DNA from: Oehlia diaphana
Taxonomy: Eukaryota > Glomeromycota > Glomeromycetes > Glomerales > Glomeraceae
Direction: 5' to 3'
Assembly (NCBI GenBank): GCA_003833135.1
Contig: QZLH01000723.1
Span: forward strand, 12,961 to 29,328
Length of the DNA: 16,368 nt
How positions within the stretch are numbered: the first letter of the stretch is position 1; every line of letters begins with the position of its first letter. The notes beneath the pieces are model-generated. The model saw nothing but the letters and a program-made list of their open reading frames with translations, was not told where the DNA came from and did not search any database. Positions 1-11,539 of this stretch are shown one piece after another. The position numbers were made by a program, and so were the translations under genes.

Positions 1-14
1 CATAAAAAAATAAC

Positions 15-15
<1 letters not shown>

Positions 16-50
<35 letters not shown>
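16..50 (+). repeat. Poly-A tract (35 nt)
   Basis: An uninterrupted run of 35 A sits at the left edge of the window, in an A-rich region that continues to about 140. It could be part of an A-rich 5' leader for the short reading frame at 141, or simply a homopolymer. Confidence 0.85.
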
Positions 51-52
<2 letters not shown>

Positions 53-140
53 TTCAAAAACAAAAACAAAACACACTTATCAAATAAATCAAAAAAACAA
101 ACCAATTCTCGAAAATCTTAAAAACAAATCTAATTCAAAA

Positions 141-242
141 ATGAACCCACCAACTTCAACTATTAAACCTGTTGTTATTGCTACTTCTAATACAACAGAT
201 AATCCTCTTATTGTTCCATCAACTCCATGCTCTATAATGTAA
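141..242 (+). CDS. Short reading frame (33 aa), possible first exon or gene remnant
   Basis: After a C-containing, A-rich leader (51-140) an ATG opens a 33-codon frame starting MNPPTSTIKPVVIATSNTTD and rich in Thr, Pro and Ser. It ends in TAA at 240-242. A possible splice donor (GTAAAT at 239) just before the stop could join to an acceptor ending at 512 and extend the frame by about 20 codons to a TAG at 568. No family is recognised. It could be the start of a gene cut down by repeats, an upstream exon, or chance. Base composition of the ORF is less AT-rich than its surroundings, which is the main argument for it. Confidence 0.28.
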   Translation: MNPPTSTIKPVVIATSNTTDNPLIVPSTPCSIM

Positions 243-525
243 ATGTTATCTGCCATTCAAAAAAATTCCTACTTGATTTTGCAAATTGTTGGCTTGACCT
301 TAACGGTCTTTAATTTTAATTATATATTTTTTTTCTCAAATATTTTCGTATATTTCATTCTTCAGTTAAAATACTTTTAAATTGTAGTAGTGCTTTATAT
401 TTTTATTTTACTTTCATTTTATTTTCTTTTTATTTTTTTTTTTATTTTGCACAACACTGACTATATTATATTTTATGTTTATCGTACATTTCTGTACTTT
501 ATTTTCATTTAGGCTGGATAAATTT

Positions 526-672
526 GATTTTCTGTTTAACAAATCCCCAATAGACAAATCTAATTTTTAGATTATTTTTCCTCCCCCCTTCGTATTAAAA
601 ACAATTTAAAAATTTTTAAATTATTTTTAACTCCCTCCTTCCCCTCTCTTTTTTCTCATTAAACAGAAAATC
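526..672. repeat. 14-bp perfect inverted repeat, with a related copy near 15962
   Basis: GATTTTCTGTTTAA at 526-539 is matched by its exact complement TTAAACAGAAAATC at 659-672. The enclosed ~119 bp is C/T-rich and holds a perfect 20-bp AT palindrome at 603-622. The right arm plus its flank (AACAGAAAATCCTATTGGCC) recurs in slightly changed form at about 15962-15988 (AACAGAAAGCCTATTTGGCC). This suggests a dispersed repeat family. Confidence 0.5.
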
Positions 673-960
673 CTATTGGCCTGGCTCTTATTCTTATCCT
701 TTTTTTTTTTTTTTTGTACGTTCTTGTTTACCAGGATCATTTAATTAATAAACTGAAGATTTCTTAATAACTGAACTAAAATGTAAGCGAAAATATTTAC
801 ATGATATCATGCATACTTTGTCATATATAATATAAAGTGTAATATAACTAGTATAAAGTATAAACCAAGGTTAAAGTCACATAATATGAAAAAAAATATA
901 AATTCTTCAGGTAGCTGAATATGTTATTAAATTAAAAATTGTATATCCCGTTTGTTCGTA

Positions 961-1146
961 TGTAAATGATTCCGAGGATGGTTACCTTATTTTGATCCTG
1001 TTTTTGACACTAAGCGGTAGAGTGAGGAGTAAACAAAGCTAAACGGAAGCAACCCTTGTAAAAAAAGTTGATCCGTGTTTTAAATAAATTCCATCTTTTT
1101 TTCCGTAAAAGGACCTAATATCACAGAATTTATCGAATCATTTACA
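961..1146. repeat. Possible MITE-like element with 12-bp terminal inverted repeats
   Basis: TGTAAATGATTC at 961-972 and its exact complement GAATCATTTACA at 1135-1146 bound a 186-bp segment of higher GC content than its surroundings. No convincing target-site duplication is visible, so the element call is tentative. Confidence 0.35.
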
Positions 1147-1206
1147 TTTTCAGTTTTACGGAGTTTTTACGTTGACCCGATATATCCCAGATTTTGACCC
1201 GGATGT

Positions 1207-1247
1207 GTTTAACTCCGGCCAAATTATAATATTGGCCGGAATTAAAC
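1207..1247. repeat. GGCC-cored palindrome (16-bp arms, 9-nt loop)
   Basis: The arms GTTTAACTCCGGCCAA (1207-1222) and TTGGCCGGAATTAAAC (1232-1247) pair at 15 of 16 positions. The GGCCAAATTATA core resembles the hairpin at 15369-15433. Confidence 0.7.
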
Positions 1248-1700
1248 TAGTAGTTAAAAATAGTAAAAATAAAAACAAAAATACTAGAACACAACAACAA
1301 GAATTTAATCAATAATTAAATTAAACTGTGTATTTAAAATTTTATCAAGTTTTTTTAGATTAATTAGTCAAATTTGTAATCTTGTAAAATTTGTAAAGTT
1401 GACGATCATTTGTAGATCAATTTTATGGATATTACTAAAAAAATTAAAAAATTCGAATAACCCGAGTTAACTATTCTCAGGTCGAGTTAAGAGTTGAGTT
1501 ATAAAAAATATGTAACCGGACCACTTACAGTATGAGTCTTTGCTCTCCAAACCTGACTCGAGTTGACCCTATAGGAGCACTATATCAAATTAAATTAACA
1601 AAGCAATATAAATATATAAATTTGGTTTTTCAGAAAGGCTATTATTATTAAAACTGAATCGTTGTAATTATTATTATTAATAAATTTATTTGGTCGCGTA

Positions 1701-1724
1701 TGCGACTTATGCGACTTCGCGACT
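1701..1724. repeat. Three short GCGACTT-type repeats
   Basis: TGCGACTTA, TGCGACTT and CGCGACT follow each other at 1701-1724, preceded by TCGCGTA. This small GC-rich patch stands out in an AT-rich gene-free stretch. Its role is unknown. Confidence 0.5.
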
Positions 1725-3807
1725 AATAAAATTATCACTTTTTTTTGCTTTATGCCACAGCATAGTACAAAATTCACATGCTTAGTTAATAGTAAACAAT
1801 TGTATTACAGGATCAGACCTAAAAGAGATAAGTGACATGTTGTGTAATATTTAATATTCTTACGCCCATTATTTAATATTTTTTTATGCTGATCTGAATG
1901 GGATTTTAGGAAAATGAAAAAATCTAAAATATTTCATGAATGATTTGGCGAGTATTTTAGCGTGATATTCTTTATTGTTGATTTTCAAAACAAGCTAACA
2001 GTTAACGTAAAACAAGAGGGGCTCTTTTTTTTTGAATTGAATTTAATATAAAGGATTTACTTTTGATTAATAATAATTTTTGAATGTTTCGCATAACATA
2101 AATTGTAATTTTTTACTTTCGTTGGTTTTAAAATTATTGAAAACGAAATGATCAGCAATCATATGATATATTAGTAACATTAACAAATTAAAATGGGATA
2201 ATTTTTATATAGAATCGAGCACGTTATATACTGTACACAATACACATTTACCACTTTTATTTGATTATTATTTTATGTATAATTAAATTTACTCTAATAC
2301 GTCAAATTTTTAGAGAAATATGCAAACACTCACTTTATTATTTTTAAATATGTAAGGAGCAACCTTCATTGCATGAAATTCCTAATTTCCCTTAATATGG
2401 ATTTTTTGTAGCTTCTTGTAATTCAAAAAAAGTTGTGATTTCAACGTAATAATATTTTAAATTCATTTTCTTGATCCTCACATCTAGCCTCTTTGACTTT
2501 ATTTGACACACATCAATACTGTAGAATGCATTATTATTTTTTAAAAAAATTTTTTTTATAAATCTAATTTTTATGATCTAATTTTTATTTGTTTGTCATA
2601 AAAAAATGATCCGCACTTTACAAGTATAAATTTACCAATCAAATTTTTTTATGATATAATTTTATGGAAGTTCACAATCTTATTTTTAAAGATTTTTTTA
2701 TTATTATTCTTTTTTTATTATTTATTAAAAAAAAAAATATAAAAAGACCTTTTATATGGCGGGTTTGGTGTTAAATTTGGCATTAATAAACGAATGAAAC
2801 GTTGTTAACGTTAACATTTTGTCCTTTTTTGTATGCTGATCATTTTTCCATTGTTTAGTATTTTCAATGAAAATATCTATAAAAGTAATCTTAATTATTT
2901 GTTGACGTACGAAATTCTAAATCCAGTCCATTAAAACAATATATAAATAATATTTTATTTTATTACAAAAATAAATAAATAAAGTGTTACATCTTGTTAT
3001 ACTTTATAATATTGATCATAAGACATTTTTTTTTCACAATGTCTTCTGTGCGTCAGTACACGTAAAATTACTTATAATCAAGTTCCTTCTAAATGATATC
3101 ATAATTAGCTTATAACGTAAGGAACAAATTAATTAGAATCATCTGATAGTAATCATTGAAAATTTATGATATCTATATGAAATTTCCCATTTAATATTAT
3201 CATTTTATTATTATTCTATTATTTACACGATATTATTTTGACTATAAAGTTTCAGGACAAAATTGATCGTATAATTATGGTTTATGGCCTGGACCCTAAT
3301 TATTATTGGTGCTACGGGATTAACCAAAGTAATATGTTAATGATTTGTCGATCAATGTCAACTGACAGATAAATGATATATACTGTAAATGGAAATTAGG
3401 CATTCACTCGATTCATTGCTGAAAAATATGGAATATTCATATAATTCGAATATGTTTAGATAAATCCAAATTATCATTACAAAAAATTTTTTAATATTAA
3501 CTAATTTATACTTTGATTTGATCAAAAATGTTTAGTGCATAGTAGATCAATTAAATCATTATGAACTTTCAATGCATTCCTATATTCGTCTTTCATTTGA
3601 GAAAAAATGAAATTGCGATAATATACTAGCATTTTTTTAATGGCTAACCTGAATAAGGATAGATTTTAGATATATTCAATGGGTCCGTTCTTAGTTGAAT
3701 GGTTGATTTTGGAAAAATATTACTAATATAAGGATAGGAGAGTTTTCTTTTTTGATAGTGATAATCAGCCCTATCATGTTACTAATAAATAATCAATTTA
3801 TTTATTC

Positions 3808-3835
3808 TTTTTTTTTTTTTTTTAAAAAAAAAAAA
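3808..3835. repeat. T16-A12 self-complementary tract upstream of the gene
   Basis: A run of 16 T is followed directly by 12 A, about 50 bp upstream of the ATG at 3885. It can fold on itself and may be nucleosome-excluding promoter DNA, as poly(dA:dT) tracts often are. No TATA box or other recognised promoter element is visible nearby. Confidence 0.6.
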
Positions 3836-3884
3836 TCATTTTTTCATTGCGTTCTTAAATGATATTTCGTCATAATATTTTACA

Positions 3885-4848
3885 ATGTCTTTGGATACCT
3901 TTAGAAACGAGATCCTTTCAAACTCTGACGAGGGTCGAGTTCAAGTCAATCAAAGAGATTTAATTGATAAGATTTTAGCTCGGTAAATCGTTAATTCTTA
4001 CATAATATGATGTCATCATTAATTTCCTGTTTATCTAAAAAATAAATTATCTTTTTAGATACTCTTGTAAATTTGTAATATTCCGAGAATTAATGCAAAA
4101 TTCTGGTAAAATATTTTATTTTTTTATATATTCAATTCATAATTTAACAAAAAAAAAAAAATAATTTAATTATTTTCGTTTACGTACTTTAATAAAGATG
4201 ATGCGGAATCAACAAGTGCTAAAATTATGTTTGAAACCAATGGTAATAAAATTACAAGAATAATATTTAAAAATAATGGATTCGCTTTTAGACCTGAAGA
4301 TTGGGAACGTTTAGTGAGAATTGCCGAAGGAAATCCTGACGAGCAAAAGGTAATTTTATATTCATATCAACCTTTTTTTAATTAAATCATTTTTTATCAC
4401 TTTATCCTTTTATCGATAAAATTTCCTTTTTATAACATTAATAGATAGGAGCTTTTGGTGTAGGATTTTATTCATTGTTTGCTGTTACAGAAAATCCATT
4501 GTAAGTATTTTACTTTTCTCTTTTACTCACAGTGAACTATTCAATAAATAAATAATAACGTTAATATTTAATAGTGTTTCTTCTGGTGGACAAGGTATGG
4601 CTTTCTATTGGCGTGGAAAACAAATATTCACGAAACAAGGACCAATTGACGATGATGATGACAAAGGTTGGACAACATTTTTGATGGATACTAGGGAACC
4701 TTTAATGGTAAATATTGCTTAAACATAATTAAACATAATTATATATATGCAGTATAACATGATGTTTATGCATCAATGTACCCCCTTTTTTATCGTTAAT
4801 TAGATACCAAATATTGATGAACTCTCAAAGTTCTTGGTCAATTCATTG
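3885..4848 (+). other. Exons 1-6: N-terminal HSP90-like (GHKL) ATP-binding domain, residues 1-177
   Basis: Six small exons (98, 47, 152, 56, 133 and 45 nt) encode the ATPase fold. Visible motifs are the N-box FRELMQNSDDAES (residues 41-53; E43 and N47 match the positions of the catalytic Glu and Mg-binding Asn of GHKL proteins), KNNGFAF (73-79) where HSP90 has the DxGxG loop, and IGAFGVGFYS (100-109), the glycine-rich lid loop. PFVSSGGQGMAFYW (from 117) matches the strand after the lid in DUF3684 proteins. A short acidic run of five Asp (143-147) follows. The finely divided exons contrast with the long exons of the rest of the gene. The domain should bind ATP. Whether it hydrolyses ATP cannot be told from sequence. 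Confidence 0.85.
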
Positions 4849-7800
4849 GTAAGTTAGTTATATTGCTAATTATTATTATTTAATTTTATTAATATTATAT
4901 TTCTTCCATAATAATAATAGGGGTTTACGGATAACCTTAAAGAAATATCAATGTATATCGATGATAAATTGGTAACAAAAGTATCAAAGAAAATGCAAGA
5001 TCCGGAATCAATTGATATTACATCTAGGCTTAATACATTTTCTTCAAAAAATATGTTTAATCTCACATCGGTAGATCTTAGATGTGTCCAACTAGACGTT
5101 GAAAGATTACTTTTACCAAAAAAAATAAATATAAAACATCTTCGATCAGATGAATATAATATGGAGGAAGCTTCTGCAATATTTAGAATTGCCAAAGGAA
5201 GTTTGAATGTTAAGATTAGTAAAGAATTTTCCGCAAAAATGGGACGAATAACTAAGAAAAATCCACCAAATAATACGTCCATTCAAATGATTTTTACTGA
5301 ATTCGATGAACGTAATACATCCAAAGATTATTATAATAATCTTTCTCCTATATTTGAAGATTTAATTTCATATCCTGAACAAGGAAAAATATATATTGGT
5401 TTCCCAACTAATCAAACAACTGGTTCTAGTTCTCACTTAGCAGCTCGTGTGATTCCTACTGTAAGTATATTTTAATTTATATTTACCATGATTTATTAAA
5501 TTTTAATATTATCTTAACATAATTATGCTCTTCTAGATGGAACGAGAATTGATTGATTTTGCTGAACAAACATTAGCTGAATATAATATTGAAATGTTAT
5601 GTCTAGGAGGAACGTTGAGCAGAATTTTATACGAATATGAAATGGCTCAAATGTCAAACTTCTGTAATGAGACTATCAGTTCCGATATTGAAAATAATGA
5701 AGAATATGAAGAAACAAAACAGCCTAAAAAGCGTGCACCTGAGCCAAAAACGAAAAAATCATTATATAGATGGCTTACAAAACGTTTCAAATCCAGTAAT
5801 CACGCTAATTACACTCCAACCGTACAATTAACATCTCCTCACCGTCAATTGTTGGAAAAATGGGCAGCACATGTGATAACACACTTTACATACAATGCAA
5901 GTACTCCAAATGTACGAGTTTCCGAAATAGCAGAAAAACAATTTTTTAATTGTTTGGAACAGAACTTGCTTATTTTATCAACAAACGGTGTCCATCCAAT
6001 AACTGAAGTTCGCTTACCTAATCCAGAAATGGCAGGATTCATAAAGACAGTTCCACTCGTTCCAAAAAATTTGTTGGAACAATGTGAAACATTTTTTAAT
6101 AAAGCTAAAGGTGCAAATCTTATAGAAGAGTTAAGTTTTAAGGATGTTCTGGTTGAACTAAAAAGTCGAGCACTTTCTGAAGAAGAAATAATTAAACTTT
6201 TGAAATGGTGGATTTCTTATCTATCAAAGGGAAATCCATATGACACGCGGCTTTTGAAATTTACACAAATCGGTGATAGTTTTCAAACTCTAGATACAAT
6301 TAAATTTTATTTGAATCCACACAAAATTTCCTCAGATATTGACATTCCGTTTGAAGTAATACCATATATTATTTCTAAAAATTTCACTCAGCAAGAGCTT
6401 ACGAATGGTTTGAGATGGACTGAATTACCATTGGTTAATTGGGCAAACTTTATTGTCGATAATCCTGGATTAGAAACAGACCCTAAATTTGCTGAAAAAA
6501 TTCTTCATATTTTGGCAAAAAATTTAGAAAGTATTCCACAACAAGATAAAGAAACTATTCGTCTATCATTTATTGAAAAAAGATGTATACCAACTAAATT
6601 TGGAATGAAATTTCCAAATGAATCTTATTTCGAAGATGTTAATCTATTTCCTAACTTGCCAACGATAAAATTTCAAAACTCCACGTCGGGTATTCAATAT
6701 TTGATGGGACACTTTGGAGTTCGTAAGGTAAATGATAATTCATTATGAATGATAATTTTTTTTTAAAAATAATTAATTAAATTAATTATATAGATTGTAG
6801 AATTAAAACTCATTCTTGAACGACTTGTCAATCAAGAAGATTGTAACTTTGTTGGAGTTGTAAAATATCTTGCTTCAATATATGATGAACTCAACGATAA
6901 TGAAAAGAATATATTAAAAAACGAATCAATATGGCCTAAAGAAGATTTATTAGGTTCACAAGCAGCTAAATTAATTCAACGTTTTGTTGCAAGAGATTTA
7001 TATGTACCTATAAGATCACTTCGTGAACTTGGTTTACCCATAATTGATTGGAATGCAGAATGGTCTAATAGCTCAAAAGGAGGTAGTATAACTAACTATT
7101 ATTTAATTTGTTTGTTTATCTTATCAAGTTATACATATTTAATTAATTAAAATTTATAGGAAAATTTTTAATTGAATTGGGTTTACAAGTATATCCCAAA
7201 CTCGAAACAATTCTCAACCTGGCGGTACCTTCAAATGATCCTAAAATTCGAGAATTGGCTCTTAAATATTTTATTGATAATTATGATAAATATTCTGTAC
7301 ATTACAAACCCGATGAAATTAATATTGCATTTTTACCTTGTTCAACATTCAATACATACGCAAAACCTTCAGAGTGTTTTACTAATGATAGATGTATGAT
7401 AATGAATTTTAAAGTTTTACGTGAAGATTTACGTTCTAAAGCAGAAAAATTTGGTATTCGACAACATCCTAATCATGATAAACTCGTAAAGAGGTTAACT
7501 GAGAATCCACCACAAGGTGAAAATAACGCAACGAAAGTTTTTGAATATTTACATTCACAACAACACGACTTTACTGATGCTGATTGGAATATTCTTAACA
7601 ATTCCGAATTTATTCCAATAAAAAATGAGAACAAACGTATAAAACCACGTGATTGTTTCTTTAAACTTAAGGATGAAAAGTAAGTACTCTTCAAATATAA
7701 CTCTCTTTTTTTAATAAAAATTTTATAGTGATACTTTAACAACAATTATTATTAATTATTATTTAGATTGAATGATTTTTTTCTCTGTGTTGATTTTGGA

Positions 7801-10800
7801 ACAAAGGCCAATGAATTTCTGTCCAAATGTGGTGTTAAAAAGCAAACTTCAAATGATTTTGCCGAAATAAAAGTTGATCCATCACATAAATTGTGGAAGT
7901 TATATATAGAAAAATATCCGGTCATTCTAGAAAACATTAATCCAAACCTTGAAAAAATTCTCAACTTGGCAGCCCCCCCTACCGATCTTAATTTACGTAC
8001 AACGGCTCTTAAATATTTTATTGACAACTTTGATAGAAAATACGTTGGAGTTTACAATCCAGGAATGGTCAATATTGCATTTTTACCTTGCTCGAATTCC
8101 AATGCTTACGCAAGGCCTTCGGATTGCTTTATTAATGATGAATGTATGATAATGAATTTCCAAATTATACGTAAAGATTTACGTTCTAAAGCAGAAAAAT
8201 TTGGTATCCAACAAAATCCTGATTATACAAAACTCTTAGGAAAGTTAATTGAGAATCCACCACAAAATAAAAATGAGGCAAAAAAAGTTTTTGAATATTT
8301 GAATAAATTTAATTATAATTGGAATACACTTATAAATTCTCAATTTATTCCAATTCAAGATGAAAATAGTCCTAACAACAAATATATCAAACCAAATGAC
8401 TGTTTCTTTAAACTTAAAGATGATAGGTGTGTACTTTTTAAATATAAATATTTTTTTAACGATAGTTACATGTTTTTTAAACATTATATAAATATTTCTT
8501 CTTTTTTTTATAGCTTGAATGAATTCTTTCTCTGTGTTGATTTTGGTACAAAGGCTAATAGATTCTTAGCTAAATGTGGCGTTAGAGAACCATCATCACA
8601 TGATTTTGCCGGATTATCAGTTGATCCATCACATAAATTGTGGAAGTTATATGTAGAAAAGTATCCGGTCATCCTAGAAAAAATTAATCCAAATCTCGAA
8701 AAAATTCTGGAACTGGCAGCCCCTCCCATTAATCCTAAATTACGTGCAATGGCTCTAAAATATTTTATTGACAACTTTAAAAAAAAATACGCTAAATATT
8801 ATAAACCAGAAGCAATCAATATTACATTTTTACCTTGCTCAAATTCCGATACTTGTGCAAAGCCCTCGGATTGCTTTATTAATGTTGAATGTAAGATAAT
8901 GGGATTCAAAATTATACGTGAAGATTTACGTTCTAAAGCAGTGGATTTTGGTGTTCATCAAAATCCTAATCGTGCAAAACTTATAGCGAGGTTAACTGAG
9001 AATCCACCGAAAAGTGATAATGTGGCAAAAAAAGTTTTTGAATATTTGAATACACAACAAAAAGGTTTTATTAATTCTGATTGGAAGAAGCTTGAAAATT
9101 ACAAATTTATTCCGATTCAATATGAAAGCCAACCCAACAAACTTTTTAATCCACGTGAATGCTTCCTTAAACTCAAAGAAGAAAGGTATGTACTTTTTGA
9201 AATTTTTTTAATAAATATCTTTTATTTTTTTAAAAGAAAAACATTTTCCTTTTTTTTTTTTTAGCTTAAATAATTTCTTTCCATGTGTTGATCTTGGTAC
9301 AAAGGCCAATGAATTCTTGGCTAAATGTGGCGTTAGAGAACCATCATCACATGATTTTGCTGAAATATCAATTGATCCATCACATGAATTGTGGAAGTTA
9401 TATGTTGAAAAATATCCGGTCATCCTAGAAAAAATTAATCCAAATCTCGAAAAAATTCTCAAACTGGCAACTCCTCCTACCAATCCTAAATTACATGCAA
9501 TGGCTCTTAAATATTTTGTTGACAACTTTGATAAAAAATATGTTGAAAAATATAAACCAGAAAAAATTGATATTGCATTTTTACCTTGCTCAAATTCTAA
9601 TTCTTATGCAAAGCATTCAGAATGTTTTATTAATGATGAATGTAACATAATGGGATTCAATATTATACGTCAAGATTTACGTTCTAAGGCAGGAGATTTT
9701 GGAGTTCGTCAAAATCCTGATCGTGTAAAAATCATAAATAAGTTAACTGAGAATCCTCCAAAAAGTGCAAATGTGGCAAAGAAAGTTTTTGAATATTTGA
9801 ATACACAACAAAAGGGTTTTATTGATTCTGATTGGAAGATACTTAGAGATTTAGAATTTATTCCAATTCAACATGACATACTTATTAAACCACGTGACTG
9901 TTTCCTTAAACTCAAAGAAGAAAGGTATTGTACTTTTTAAAAAATTTTTTTTAATGAATATCTTTTATCTTATTTATTTTTTTTAAATAAAAAATATTTC
10001 CTTTTTTTTTAGCTTAAATAATTTCTTTACATGTGTTGATTTTGGTACAAAGGCCAATGAATTTTTGGCTAAATGTGGCGTTAGAGAACCATCTTCATAT
10101 GATTTTGACAAAATAATAATTGGTCCATCACATAAATTGTGGAATTTATATGTAGAAAAATATCCGATCATATTAGAAAAAATTAATCCAAATCTCGAAA
10201 AAATTCTCAACCTGGCAGCCCCTCCCACCAATTCAAAATTTCGTGTAACAGCAATTAAATATTTTATTGACAACTTTGATAAAAAATACGCTAAAGTTTA
10301 TAAACCAGAAGAAATCAACATTGCATTTATACCTTGCTCAAATTTTGATGCTTGTACAAAGCCCTCGGATTGCTTTACTAATTATAGATGCATGATAATG
10401 AATTTTAAAATTATACATGAAGATTTGCGTTCTAAAGCGGGAAAATTTGGTGTTCATCAAAATCCTAATCGTGCAAAACTCATAAAGAGGTTAATTGAGA
10501 GCCCACCAAGTAATGCAAATGTGGCAAGAGAAGTTTTTGATTATTTGAATACACAACAAGAAAGTTTTACTGATTCCGATTGGAAGAAGCTTGAAAATGT
10601 CAAATTTATTCCGATTCAATCTACTAACAAATTTGTTAGACCACGTGACTGTTTTCTCAAACTCAAAGAGGGAAGGTATGTACTTTTTTGAGCACAAATA
10701 TTTTTAAAAATAAAATATCTTTTTTTTAATAGAAAAATATTTTCTTTTTTTTTTTTTTAGTTTGGATAATTTCTTTCTATGGGTTGATTTTGGTACAAAG

Positions 10801-11473
10801 GCCAATGAATTTTTAGCCAAATGTGGCGTTAAAAAACCATCTTCGTATGATTTTTCCAAAATATCAGTTGATCCATCACATAGATTATGGAATTTATATT
10901 TAGAAAATTATTCGAAAATTTTAACAAAAATTAATCCCAACCTTGAAACAATTCTTAACCTGGCGGCAAATCCAATTTATCCTAAAATCCGGGAGTTATC
11001 TCTCAAATACTTTGTTGATAATTTTTATAGTAAATATTCAAAGTTTTATGAACCAGAAGAAATTGATTATGCATTTTTACCTTGCTCAAATTCTAATTCT
11101 TATGCAAAGCATTCAGAATGTTTTATTAATGATAAATGCAAGTTAATTGGATTCAAAATTATACGTGAAGATTTACGTTCTAAAGCAGGAGATTTTGGTG
11201 TTCATCAAAATCCCAATCGTGTAGAACTCATAAATGGGTTAACTGAGAACCCACCAAAAAATGCAAATGTGGCAAAAGAAGTTTTTGAATATTTGAACAT
11301 ACAGCAAGAAGGTTTTATTGATTCTGATTGGAAGAAGCTTAAAGATTTAAAATTTATTCCAATTCAACCTAACAAACTCGTTAGTTCACGTGACTGTTTT
11401 CTTAAACTCAAAGAAGAAAGGTATGTACTATTTGAACACAAACATTTTTAATGTATATCTTTTTTTTTAATAG

Positions 11474-11539
<66 letters not shown>

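Larger units (their letters stand above)
243..3884. other. Gene-free AT-rich 5' region
   Basis: Apart from the inverted repeats and short repeats listed separately, I see no credible coding region, tRNA or rRNA here on either strand. The sequence is dominated by A/T homopolymers and scattered stops in all frames. The last few hundred bases must contain the promoter of the gene that starts at 3885, but no defined element is recognisable. Confidence 0.6.

Noticed and set aside
990..1040. tRNA-like GGTAGAGTG segment
   Set aside because: There is no matching B-box or cloverleaf arms in the flanking sequence.
1595..1777. 60-codon frame on the - strand
   Set aside because: Composition is what AT-rich noncoding DNA gives (Ile, Asn, Lys, Leu). 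It covers the GCGACTT repeats and has no recognisable domain.
4866..5282. 138-codon frame on the - strand
   Set aside because: It lies antisense to exon 7, which is in frame with the gene's other exons; it is a shadow of that coding sequence.
8508..8774. Repeated - strand frames of similar sequence (also at 7752-8027, 9208-9525 and 9983-10273)
   Set aside because: They look like a conserved family only because they are antisense to the 5' part of the repeat exons.
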